Source of the DNA: Margaritifera margaritifera
Lineage: Eukaryota; Mollusca; Bivalvia; Unionida; Margaritiferidae
Direction: 5' to 3'
Length of the DNA: 64,000 nt
Assembly (NCBI GenBank): GCA_029931535.1
Contig: JAQPZY010001620.1
Coordinates: 62,001-126,000 of the forward strand
Positions 11,611-23,163 of this stretch are shown here, one piece after another. Position 1 is the stretch's first letter, and every line of letters starts with the position of its first letter. The notes beneath the pieces were generated by a model, which was given only the letters and a program-made list of their open reading frames with translations, had not been told where the DNA came from and searched no databases. The position numbers and the translations under genes were made by a program.

Positions 11611-14600
11611 AAAAGGAAAGGCATACAAAACCAACATAAAGACAAAATAAGCGTAAAATCATAAAATATATAGTCCAACTTTTATACAAACTGCATTCTT
11701 TTTAAAAAGCCCACGACTTACTCGGCTGGAACATCATCACAGAACGTACTTGAGGAAACTGAAAGATTGCTGCTCAGAAACTGCCCAAAACCCGCAGAAT
11801 TTTGGGGCACCCAAATAGCTTTTTGATTTATTTATTTTTTATTAGTTTATCACTACTATCGAGGAGAAATAAGTGTTCATTTTATATTAGAACTTTTGGT
11901 AATGAAATGTTGTTAGCTAGGTAATCTATATATTTGTTAGTCTTTTACAATAATGTAACATGGTACTTAATTTTGAAACAAAATGTATTTCTTAGAATAA
12001 TTTGGAACAATAAATGCTAAAATAAGTGCATATTTCATGTTGTATTGCGAGGTGCATTTTTTGTTAATTATCTAACAAATGTTTCGATTCATATTTGTAA
12101 ACAGTTTACATTTTAAAGGGACTAGACCGTTAATTCATTTCCCGTAGACATCAAACCCAATAAACAACACATATACTACTTGACTGAAGTAAGCGCAAAC
12201 ATTTTGAAGAATCATACTTATGTACTGTTTTTCATTTTATCGAGATAAATATCACTAAAGCGGGGTCAGAGCCGCTTTAACCTCTAGGCAACCTAGGCGG
12301 TCGCATACCTGTGCATGTATCATCAGAGCACAATTTTCATATTTTTGTTCATGTTTTAGAAGGACAACATAAATTATTTTTAGGTAATAAAGATTTTCGC
12401 TTTTGCACAAAGATCTTGCAAATCGTCAGACTGTGACAATAACTCACCCAGTACCTAACAACGGCATGCATTGCTCCATTTTGCACCAAAGAATTAAAGT
12501 TTCTTTACTGTATAATAAAATATTTTTATATTTATCACCTTTGCAAAGTGCTGACAGACTGTACGGTATTTATGGCGTATTTTCGAACAGAAGGAACAAA
12601 CAAAAAAAAAACAAAAAAACAACGTGATCGACGCCTATCAGTAACAATCAGTTGTACTGACTTTGCCAGACTCTCTGTCGGTGTAGATCTCTCAAAGTCA
12701 CGCGATAGTCTGGTTGAAAGAGACCAAGAATTATACAAGATCCTCGTACGACGAAGATCTCACAGAGCCACGCGAGAGATCTTGTTAAACGAGACTAATA
12801 ATTGACGATAGCCTGAGATCACGGAACTCATGGGTGAGTACAGCGAACGTATACGTTTCGTGATATTCGGCACGAGTGAATTCTTCCACATTATCTCTAT
12901 GCTAGCATCTATTATTTCATTTACTTTAGACCTTAATTCACATTCTCTGTTTCAAAGTACGGAAAATAAAATATAATAGTTATGTTGACGTTTCCACAGG
13001 AACATAATAGTACAAATTATGAATGAACCATGACCTGATAATGGATGAAAGTTAAATTATCAGGAATAAAGGTCGGAAATTTTCCAGTAAAATGGCTTCA
13101 CGTATATTGCAAATATTATATATTGACTCCCCAGCATAACTGTTTCAACGAAAACATGTCCCTAATAACGATGCCTGCTAAATATTATATGAAAGTATGC
13201 AGCCTCACTCCATACAGCATGGCTCAAATTGGGTTAAATCACACACTGAGCTTTTTGTAACTCCATTACTAGTGTAAATACTATATACAGTAAGTAGGCT
13301 GTTAAACAGCAAGGGAATAGAGGCTATTGTCTGGGTGTATCAGAAATATGTTGTTTTTTATGCGTGAACACATATTTGAAGACAATATGCAGTGATATTA
13401 CATCCTTTAGTCAGTTCTACGAGGTCTACCACTTGGTTGACAGGATTGTAATAATGCAACTTCATTTACACCCTCTCTAGCGATTTCGCCGTTTGAAATC
13501 TCATTTATATGTCATAACTGGATATTTCAGAAACTATTAGGTAGAAACTATCTACTCTGCATCCGCAGGTATGTGAGGTCTTTGTATACTGATTTCCTAA
13601 ACAGGAGAAAAAACTGTCTGAAATGGCTTTCTAATTGTTCACGGTACAGTTTGAAACTGAACAAAGAATTTTCAGTTCAGCCAGCAAATTTTACTGGGTA
13701 CAACAATTACTCTGAAATAAAACCTAGATAAAGTTTAAAAAGAACGGGTAACAAAGAAAGCTGAATTCGACTATATTTTCTTGTCTAGAATATAGGAAAT
13801 GATAATAAACTTCTTCCAAGAAGTTCTTGGCGTCACTTTTTAATGTTTATTTTAATCGTTATACCCGGTAGATGTATGCGTATCTATGGGGTTATCAAAA
13901 GTAATTTTACATACACGATTATACCTGCCACTCGATGCTAATATTTATCATTTAAAAGGTAACCTTTTTGCCTTTTGCCATGTCATTTTCTTATTTATAT
14001 AAATATAGCTCACTACAGGAAAAAACACGCGGTCAGAATTTGTGCTCCGAAAGCCGTGGTGAATTACCAGCGGCAGAGACGTGTATGGGCGTAAAGAGCT
14101 CTAAGCAGTTTGCCCTCTTGTCGAACACTTAATTCTTTATGTCATCATCTGGAACTGGATACCATCCCTTTCCATTTGGACTTCAACCTGTACACAAGTT
14201 GGAAGATTATAGTTGATTAGCTGGAAAGAAAGCATGCAAAAATCCTAAAGCTGAGTCCTTTATTCTGGAAATGGAGGATCATGTCGCACGCGAACATAGT
14301 CAGAGCCGTGGAAAACCTTCTTCAGGCGCACTTCATCCTTAGCGTAATTTTTATAATAATCATCTCTCAACTTTCTTGAATTTCTGGCTGTTCTCTTAGC
14401 TTTTCGCTCCGAGGACGATACACATCGGAATCCAGAATCTGCTAAGATTCGACCTTTATATAAACCAGGTACCACGTGACCTATCACATTACCTGATGAG
14501 TCTATTCATAACTGGATCATCCCATTCTTGATACGGGGATACTTATCAAAACGGTCTACTGAAGCTGCAGAGGAATATTGCCACAGTACCCGCGCTTCCG

Positions 14601-15320
14601 AGAAATGCGTCGCACATTGGAAAACAAACAAATACATCATGAAAAGAACATTTCATTGAGAGAACAAATCAGCCACGAATTCATAAATCAATCATAAATT
14701 TTTGATGCGAAGCATTGCTTTACAATGATTCGACACATGATAGAGCGATGCATTTACATTCTAGGTTTTACTATAGAAGAGTTTCTTTACTCGCTAAAAA
14801 CTTTAAACTCAGATAAAATGTAATTATCCTCATTTTGATTTCTTTTCAAAAGTCAAAGACTTCCTTCTCCTGCTCCACAACTCGCTGTGTCTCTCCCATC
14901 TCTGTTTGATTGGCCTTAACCCTTCTGAACCATCGCTGTTTTGTCGGCCCCCTTTTTATCTGTGTTGCCACGGTTTTTACGAGTAGCTCTGTTTGTACAC
15001 ACGTATCGTTAGGCAGACTGCAACTTCAGTTGATGCCTGGGATGTGGCTGGCACGTCTTCCCTGGTACATAACAGGTCGTTCAGTTTTCAATTTCGCTGT
15101 ATATTACCTATTTAACCGCTGGTGTCAATTTCGCTGTCTGTTACCTATTTAACCGCTGGTTATGTTATTATCGTATCAGCAGGTGTGTGCTTCCTCTTGC
15201 GTCGATGGTTTAAGTCTGCCAGTTTGTTCGTCCCGTATCTGCATGCCGTCAAATTTCATGTTCCATTTCCCCTTCCCGCATGCCAGTATGTGTGCTTTCG
15301 ATTTCTCTCTCTCCCTTCAA
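11611..15320. other. No gene recognised
   Basis: About 3.7 kb of mostly AT-rich DNA. A 75-codon minus-strand frame (14,260-14,487) is rich in Arg and Lys with GC-richer codons, but I recognise no domain in it. From 14,880 onward base composition rises; this part could be further decayed pol sequence of the Gypsy-like element that is legible from 15,320, but I could read no reverse-transcriptase motif in it. Confidence 0.5.
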
Positions 15321-15700
15321 GGCCTTTACAAATAACTGCCGATACCTGCCTTCGCAACATCAATGGGCACATGATTTTCTCTCATAAACTCCGAACCCAT
15401 AATCTCGGTGACATCAGTATTTGCATTCTCTGCTTTGAATTGGTCGGTAATGCCACCGATAACAAAAACGCAAGTTGTCTGTCCTAAAAGCATCAGCATA
15501 GTAGCTACTACCGAGATAACATCGTGTTTGGGTTTGACGAGTTGATGCCGTTTTTGCTCGGAATTTGCTAATATAATTTTTTAGACAATAGTGTGACGAT
15601 CGCTTCAGTGTCAATCACACGTTTGGTATCTCCAGCATATACGCTGGATGCTACATACATTTCTGCCTCGGTTGCTGCAGTTTGGATTCCAACCGAGTGC
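15320..15700 (-). pseudogene. Gypsy-like retrotransposon aspartic protease remnant
   Basis: On minus the frame reads VIDTEAIVTLLSKKLY at about 15,625-15,570. This matches the active-site neighbourhood of retroviral-type aspartic proteases, D-T-G-A, except that Gly is replaced by Glu. Beyond a frame change, GGITDQFKAEN and GSEFMRENHVPIDVAKAG (about 15,470-15,345) match the C-terminal protease segment, where an ILG-like motif precedes a DF-x-x-x-H stretch. Position downstream of gag is as expected for gag-pol. The lost glycine and frame breaks show it is inactive. The family (Ty3/Gypsy) is inferred from gag type and order; no reverse transcriptase is legible nearby. Confidence 0.7.
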
Positions 15701-15829
15701 CGCCAATTGTTTTCTTTTTCGGGGCGTCGGTGTATACGCCAGTAACGGCGCCAGCGCAATCTGTGAGCTACGCCGTTTATAGCTTGGACATGGATCCTTT
15801 TGCTATCGGGCCGTTTCAGTTTGTTTAAA

Positions 15830-16560
15830 TCTGCACAATTTCTCTTACTATGTCCTATCTGGCCTTTATAGCCACATTTGAAGCATTTGACGCTAGTCAA
15901 AGATTTAGAATCCGAATTCTTATAAGCATCTACTCTGATCTTAGTATTAACATATTTATTTAGTCACGGAGCTCTCTGATCATTTATTTCAGCAGAACTT
16001 GCATAAGCTTTATGGCCACTTATTCGGGTGGTTTTTCATTTCTTTTTTTATTGGCTCCTAACTGTTTTTCTGCACGATCAAAGACTTCCAGTTCTACGGC
16101 TTGGTTTATGTCATCATGTAAATGTTTTGGCCGCGCCTGGTGAATGCAAAATCGCATATCCGATTCTACCAGTGAGTTAATAAAATGTTCTTCGGACAGA
16201 AACTCAGTTACATTGCCTGGCGCTGTTGGATAGGCCAAGTGAACAAGTCTTCTGATACTTTATCCAAGTTCATGAAGTGTTTCACCTGCTATCTGTCTTT
16301 TCTCTCTATCAGCTACGCTCTGTACAATTCTATTTATTTCGGAGGTGAAAATCCTTCCTCACGCGCCCTTGAAAGACGCTCATAATTTTCACCAGCACCA
16401 TCTTTGACGCTTCCGAGGACTACTTGCGTTTGTCAGCAAAGAGATACGACGAGATACATGACATTTTCCTCAGTGGTCCAACCTCGAAATGGGACTTATA
16501 ATCTAGCCTAGAACCATTCCCATCAAACGTTTTTAGTTTGATGTGGCATGTTCAGTTTGA
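15830..16560 (-). pseudogene. Gypsy-like retrotransposon gag remnant with zinc knuckle
   Basis: Reading minus from high to low coordinates: LKTFDGNGSRLDYKSHFE (about 16,535), TTEENVMYLVVSLC (about 16,475), EEGFSPPK (about 16,355), then a 72-codon open frame (16,238-16,020) starting AYPTAPGNVTEFLSEEHFIN and containing ESDMRFCIHQARPKHLHDDI. This series is the conserved capsid core of metazoan Ty3/Gypsy gag proteins, which bind and package element RNA. A zinc-knuckle-like segment CFKCGYKGQIGHSKRNC follows at about 15,885, with spacing longer than the usual CX2CX4HX4C, probably through a small insertion. Several stops and frame changes interrupt it. No LTR was found. Confidence 0.8.
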
Positions 16561-16599
16561 CTCGTTTGATCTGACATATTATCTGTGGTAGATACCTGC

Positions 16600-19500
16600 G
16601 CTTGCAAATTTGGCCCTTGGTGCTAAGCGTCTAAACTATTTATTACAGATTCAACAGGGCGCAAGGTTTGTGTACGTTAGATGGGCTCATTTGTTGCGCT
16701 TGCGCAACATTTAGGGTTGAAGACATGGGAAAAGCGTCTTAACGTGAATTTCTTACATCAGAAACTACACCTACGTTTCTACTATCTTTCACATTATTAA
16801 AATTGTGTGTAGTATTGGGACAGCGCCTGCATCCAAGACGCATGCGTGCCTGGCGGCTATGTATCGGCGCACGGCGCCTTATTTGGCACGTGCTACTCTG
16901 CGACTGCGCCACGGCGCCTTGTTTGTACCCACACAGCGACATTTCTTGTACTCGTTGCTAAGTTGGTAATACTACCATGAACAGCGTACAGGGCTGCCTC
17001 CTTCTTGTCATCAATGCACTAACTTAGGTTCGAGATCGCTGATAGCCCGGTCACAATCGGAATGATACCACCATCGGTGGTAGGCTTAAGACGTTATACG
17101 TCCCTCTTGGGCAAACCGAAATCCGACATTCTTGAAATTGACAGATTCGTCAATTAGCGCAAACTCCGCACGAACATACTCTCCTCGGCACTTTGTCTGT
17201 GCCTTGAACCATGTAGCGGTACAAGCCTCTCTTCATCTATTATTATATATGCCATGCTCAAAACTAATCATACAAGCACATTCCTCCTATCCGGCCGCTG
17301 CCACTAATTAGTATATGACGTGTAAGTGGGCGTGCAAATACGAATATTCACAGCTTTGGTAGCGAACCTTCCCCCTGCTTAAATGTATCGGCTTCCCTAC
17401 AAAGAATACTGATATGACTTGGAATGTCCTGCAAAACACGTGTCTCCTTTATCTAAATAAGTTAATGTGTTGTTATTCATACTGGTCTTGACGATAAGTT
17501 GCTATTACTGTAGCGGAAATACACAAATATATGGCTTTTCCAATTCCAAATTTCCCTATCTCACACGTATTGCTCTCTTGTCTCCAAAAGTCTTTTGTTT
17601 GAGAAGTTATGATTTCATCGTATACGAGGAAAATGTGAGAATAAAGTTTCACCCTTAGCTCATACACATATTTATCTATGTATATATCAACACCATTTGA
17701 AAGAAAGTGCATGCAATTTTGCTAGTGTCCTTCAGTGTTTTGTAATCCGAAGACGTACACATTGGGCGGGAACAGAGAACAAATCGGCAACGTTTGAAAC
17801 ATAAGTCCTTCCTAATCATGTTGTTAGGAATTTTAGACGCCAGTCAACAGAGGTTTTCATTTCTTTTAGTGATATTTCACGACTATTTATGACTGGTACC
17901 TTCAATTGTTTTTTATTGCAACAAGAGTGGGGTTTTTTTTTACAAAAGAACTCACTTTGATATTTTTTTTGTTTTTTTGTTATAGATTCTTTGACGTTCT
18001 TAAAAATAGTATGCGTCGCACTGGATATTTTGATTATGCTACTTGCAAGAAAAAAACTATTTTTGAAAAATATAATTTCAAAAGTGCTCTTTAAGAGTGT
18101 GGCTAACCCCATGTAAATGTTTGAATTTTCAAACTTTCACGATTGTATCAGAATGGATTTTTTTGACATAACTCATCGACGACGCCGATGAAGACGAAGA
18201 ACTTATTTTTGTCGTGTGCTTATTCTTGCACGTTTTCATGATCATGATCAAGATCGTTATCATCGTCATCGGCATCGTCATCACCATCGCCATCATCATC
18301 ATCTTCTTCTTGTTTGTTTTATTACCATTATCATTGCCTCAAGGCTATTATTAAACTACTCTACCTATTAATCATTGTTTTGAAATTTACTCTGAGTACA
18401 TTCAATTTACGGACAGACATGGAAAACGTTTGTGGCATTATCATCAAGGTACAGCGAAATGCTGCATTCGTGTCTTTCATTCATATCCTTAAATTGGACA
18501 TACTTTATTACGGCAACCGCACCGACATCAACGCAACAACAACAACCCCACCAAGGAACCATGAACCGAAATCTTCACTATATATGCTAGGGGAGTTGTT
18601 GTCCTTTCTGAGCTCATTTAGAGGTCGTCTAGTATTCGACTAGCTTCTGCAGAATCTCTATTTAAACTTCCTCTCTATGACTGACTGGGTTCTCAATTAC
18701 ACAAATTCTATACGACCTAAGCAGTAAAGCAATGATAGCCTCTGTCACAACCCCGCTACCGTATTATTAATAATACTGCAGATCTAGTACGGTATTATAA
18801 ATAATACTGCAAAAGGTGTGCATTAAAATTTAATGACTCACGAGCCCCCAGTCAGCAATGCCGACTCTCCAAATACATATAACAACTCAAGGTTGAATAG
18901 ATAACAATTTTATCAAATATACTAATCAATTCAAGCATTTCATTTACATAAATCATCAATATATCTTGACACAATAATGGGCCGGGTTGACCAAATGCCC
19001 TTTACACTTAAATTCGTCATAGAAATTACTGTCCTATTGTGAGAGAGTCTCTGTTCAGTGACTTGTCCCAAGTACTCATCTGTTCTAATTTCTCTTCCTT
19101 CCTTCCTCCTTCCTTCCTCTTCCTCCTTCTATACGCCGTGCCTCTTGTGTACACCATGGGAGTCTACTCGGCTTCCTTTGGCCTTTCTCCCTTCTGTCCT
19201 CCTCCCTACTCCTTCCTTTTTATCCTCTTGGTGTCGTCACTGCGTACACCCTGGGAATCTCTCAGCGCCGACTCTCACGGGCACCCTGGAAGCTTCCTTT
19301 TAGAAGCTTCTTTTACCTAGTTCAATTCCCTTCTTTTTACGAGTTAAGTCTCGGAGTGGCTTTTAGCTAGAATTCCCTCCTCACATAAGCTTCCGCTCTA
19401 CTTCAGACAATACGTCTCTACTCTTGGAGAATTAGCAGCTCACTGATGTTTCTCTGTGCGTTTACGAATAAGAATGACACATTTTCCTGCCTAAAGGGTT

Positions 19501-20655
19501 AGCCCCTCCCACCGGTAGATCTAGCTTCTCGCATCCCTAATTAGTCGACACGCCTATTGTTTGATTTTCTTTCCGCCTGGGTCCAGATTTCTTCACACCT
19601 TCTTGGCGCGCCACGGGGTATCCGGCCCGAATATGCCCTTCGGCAATAGCCCCGCTGCACAAGGATTAAATACCTCTGAAGCCAATTCAAAGATCGAAAT
19701 TACGTAACTCCTAGTAAGACGTCCGGCCCACATGCTACGATTTCCGCAAAATTCTGCCCTTTAGTTCGTTACAGCCTCCATCCAACCACTTCAGATATTG
19801 GAATATTGTTTATTTGCATTGCCATTCCATAAAAACAAAAAAAATCAATCTAAAGTACACAGTTAGAAATGTGCTCCCTTGACTCATCATCCATCTTTAC
19901 TCGTTACTAATACAGTATGACAAATAAAGGAAAACTGTCATAATGGAAATATTCCCGGCCACTTACATTTTCAGCTACTGTAAATGTAATCCGATCTGAG
20001 CTTGTAAAAAAGTGGTACGATCCGGAAAATTTTGTTGCACACGCGGATTACAGATACAGTACCGAAAAGTATAATATAGATATTAGTCAAAGGGAGGTAA
20101 TAGAGAGATATTATACTTTCTCTTTCGATTTGCATGATCAAGGATAAAACCGACATTTTTCGCGTGAATTGTTATTATTTGTTCATGTATTCTTGTCAGC
20201 CTCTCTTTTGTTAGAGTTAGGTAGATAGCTGATGAAGAATATAAGTATTTTCCAGAAATTTCTCTGCCAATACGAGAAAGTGAAGGAATGTTTGCGATAT
20301 GCACACCCGTTAAAGAATATGCGAACTTAATCTAAAGATACTAATTATCTTTGAAAGGTGATCATTATTCTATGGTTAATTAGTATTCATAATATCAGGA
20401 AATCAGTCATCTATGCAATGGCTGATTTAGGTATTCACGCATTTGATATGGTTGAATACGTTATAATGAATCAATATGAAAACATATTATGTTATGTTCA
20501 GAAGCAGTTGTTTTTAACTAAAATACTTAAATTTTACATGAAATAAAGAAATTTAATAAGTGTATGCGACTGGTATGCATTTAGCACGAACATACATTAC
20601 TGACTCAGTTTATAAGTTTGCAATGAAAAGCTCTTAGTTACATTTTAGGACTGTC
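16600..20655. other. No gene recognised; mixed composition
   Basis: 16.6-17.4 kb is GC-richer and may be the 5' leader of the Gypsy-like gag, but no LTR is visible. 18,730-18,815 holds an imperfect direct duplication of ACGGTATTATNAATAATACTGCA. 19,090-19,240 is pyrimidine-rich on plus (CCTTCCT runs), giving two overlapping artefactual frames. 19.3-19.8 kb is GC-richer without recognisable coding. Confidence 0.5.
18237..18311. repeat. Imperfect ATC/TCATCG trinucleotide tract
   Basis: ATC-type triplets with substitutions, preceded by GAC/GAA-rich triplets at 18,176-18,200 and ending in TTC triplets. Confidence 0.85.
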
Positions 20656-20659
20656 TTAT

Positions 20660-20750
20660 AACTGCTTCAGTGGTCGGGGGATAAAGATTCGACCGTAAAT
20701 CCAAACTACTCTATCAGTATAAGTTCGACTCCTGTCATGGTTGTACGAAA
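20660..20750 (+). mobile_element. tRNA-like SINE head
   Basis: The stretch contains an A-box-like CTTCAGTGGTCGGGGGA, a middle part GACCGTAAATCCAAACTA and a B-box-like AGTTCGACTCCTG at about 20,722, spaced as in a tRNA gene with a longer variable region. The acceptor ends do not pair convincingly, and it is followed by unrelated sequence, so a tRNA-derived SINE fits better than a working tRNA gene. The exact SINE family was not determined. Confidence 0.5.
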
Positions 20751-21490
20751 GTTTCTTTATTGATTAAGCTCAACTGTTCGCTTTCTTCGATTCATCGTTG
20801 GTATGACCATGTAATTGGGTAGATTCGTATAATGGCTAGTATGACATCAGATTTGTGTTGAGGGATTTGAGTGAAGATTGTAATTGATTGCATCAGAGAA
20901 ACTACCGGTCCACTATAATCCTTTAAGGAGTAGTTTCGCTATGGCCAAAAACTTTAATTACATCCGAATATCCTAGCCGTCCCCATGGGCTCCAATAAGG
21001 ATCAAATTCCTGTGTGTTTTTGAAGCAATCGAAGATTTGATGTAAGAAAACATCCGAATTCTCGGTACGAAAGCGACGAATTCTGTCCTTCGAGATGGTC
21101 AGGTGTACAAAATCCTCAGAGATGATTGTCCCAGAAAATAGAAAAAGCAGATGGGTTTTGATAAAATTTGAAACAAGTCAAAAGTTAAAACTAAATAGGT
21201 CACGCAAACGGCGGGAATTATAAATGGATGTGTGCAAATGAAATTATTTTAAAACAAGAAAATGATATCTTTTTGATAGGTAAGTTAATATTGCCATTCT
21301 CTTGTAAGTTTTTTTAGGAAAAGCTATGTTAGACCATACTTTTTCCCCTTCTAAACTCGATAAATAAACATAAGTTTCTGATATCTTCATCGTTGTTTTG
21401 CTACCAAAGTTAAAACTATGTATATCGATTCTCCGAAATTGTTTACATTTAGTACGATAGAACTCACTTAAAATGCATAAATAATTTTAA
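20751..21490. other. No gene recognised
   Basis: May include the body of the SINE at its left end and the outer part of the Polinton fossil at its right, but neither boundary is legible. Confidence 0.4.
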
Positions 21491-21497
21491 AATATAT

Positions 21498-22563
21498 GAC
21501 AGAGGAGCAATATCTTAGGTATTTGTACTGTGCTCCCAAAGGTCCTTTGGCATATGCCAATATAAATCATCTATGGCAACAACTCATACCAGATAAGAAG
21601 GTCAAATACAGTGAACTGCACGACTGGTTGGCTCAACAATATACCTAAGCATCACACAAGCAAGCAAGAAAGAAAACAAATAAGCACAGAAGGGTGTATA
21701 TAATTCACGTCGATTCTCAATTGAAGTCAGAATTTGTTGACATACAAGCATACGAGAAGAACAATAACGGTTATAAGTACATTTTGGCTTAGATAGATAT
21801 TTTCTCGAAATAAAAGGAAGTCAAAAAGAGGAGATAATATACACAAGGAATTTAGATTATCTTTAGGGAACGAAAATCCCAAAAGATACAGTTCGATGAA
21901 GGGTAGACATTTTACAACTGCACGGTACAAGAGTTGCTAGAAAAAGAGAACATCGAATATTTGTCTAGGTTCTCTGAAAAAAAGTCTCCGTCAAGGAGAG
22001 GTAAAACAGAACTCCAAAGATTAGAATGTAGAAGTACTTTACACAAAACGAGACTAGAATATGGGTAGTTCTATAGTCTAAGCTGATTAAAGCAAACACT
22101 CAAACGTATCACAGATCCATAGGCATGATCCCAGTGGAAAGCGAGCAAAGAGGAAAATAGTGTGGAATAATTTCATTTGGTTACCTAACAATTGATACCT
22201 TTAAACTTGTAAAAGAGGTCAGGGTTTTCAAATATAAACCTATTTTTGCATAAGGCTATCTTCCTGATTTTACCAAAGTGCCTTTACAATTTGGCAAGTG
22301 ATACTTGGTGAACCGGTTGTCGGCAAATTGGAAGGCTTAAAGAGAAATACTATTGAGGGGATAGCTATGAAGAGGAGTTGTCGATGTATGACAAACAAGA
22401 CGACTTGTATAAGGTTCACATGATTTTGAAGAAAAAAGGAATTAATGTTAAAAAGAAATTTGTGCTGGTGAAATGGAAATGGTATTATGATTCATTTCAC
22501 AGCTGGAAACCAGCTCGAAACCAGCTGAAAATATTGTCCGCATTAAATAAATGGAAGACATAA
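21498..22563 (+). pseudogene. Polinton integrase (rve type) with C-terminal chromodomain, degraded
   Basis: The N-terminal part reads MTEEQYLRYLYCAPKGPLAY and WQQLIPDKKVKYSELHDWL at 21,498-21,620. The catalytic core begins with VDSQLKSEFVDIQAY and NNNGYKYILA (21,708-21,790), the usual D...VDM...NGYKY.L stretch, followed by IDIFSK after a stop. VQELLEKENIEYL (about 21,930) matches the region before the second catalytic segment. Near the end the frame reopens: YEEELSMYDKQDDLYKVH, FVLVKWKWYYDSFHSW (about 22,360-22,510), a chromodomain with the aromatic VKWKWY...SW pattern. Chromodomains on Polinton integrases are thought to guide insertion into chromatin. At least seven stops interrupt it. Confidence 0.8.
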
Positions 22564-23160
22564 AATTGGTCACTCCCAAATTCAAAGAACCAACTAAAAA
22601 GCAAATAAATGACATGGAAGGATAGATATTGTAATATTTTGTATCATGAAATTATTCCGTTTATAAATACAGATGCTTGCAGATATTGCAACATAATTTT
22701 GGATGACAATAACATGTTGATTATCATCAATAACTGAAATATTTGATATCTCAAACATTTGCTAGTAAATAATATGTTTGTGAAAGAACGTTATAAACAT
22801 TGCCGAAGCAAACATGTTTAGCCTCTTTTCAGCTTATGTCTTTAACAAGTCTGATGAGACAAAAAATAAACAGAATAATTGATGACTTTTATAAAATGTT
22901 GAATGTATATGGTAGAATAATTTTAAAGAGCAATAACAACATCAAATTGATGAAATGAATGACTAAGTAAAATGTCATAAATGAGAGTGTGAAAAAACTA
23001 TAACAAGGGGGTCGACATACAAATTTCATCCTAATTTTGCATTGAATAATTAATTAGTACTATAATAAATGATTACGAAAATTTATTCTCCAATAGGAAA
23101 AACAAAATAAAGAATATTACAACTGCCTTTAATCCGACTTCAACTAGAAGATAAAGAAAG
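22564..23160. other. Unassigned spacer between integrase and polymerase fossils
   Basis: AT-rich, stops in every frame, no recognised motif. Confidence 0.5.
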
Positions 23161-23163
23161 ATA

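Noticed and set aside
14260..14487. 75-codon Arg/Lys-rich minus frame as a gene
   Set aside because: No recognisable domain, no start context or neighbours; it may be part of the decayed Gypsy-like region, so it is not called.
19039..19320. 93- and 81-codon overlapping frames
   Set aside because: Produced by pyrimidine-rich sequence; two frames open together and no domain is seen.
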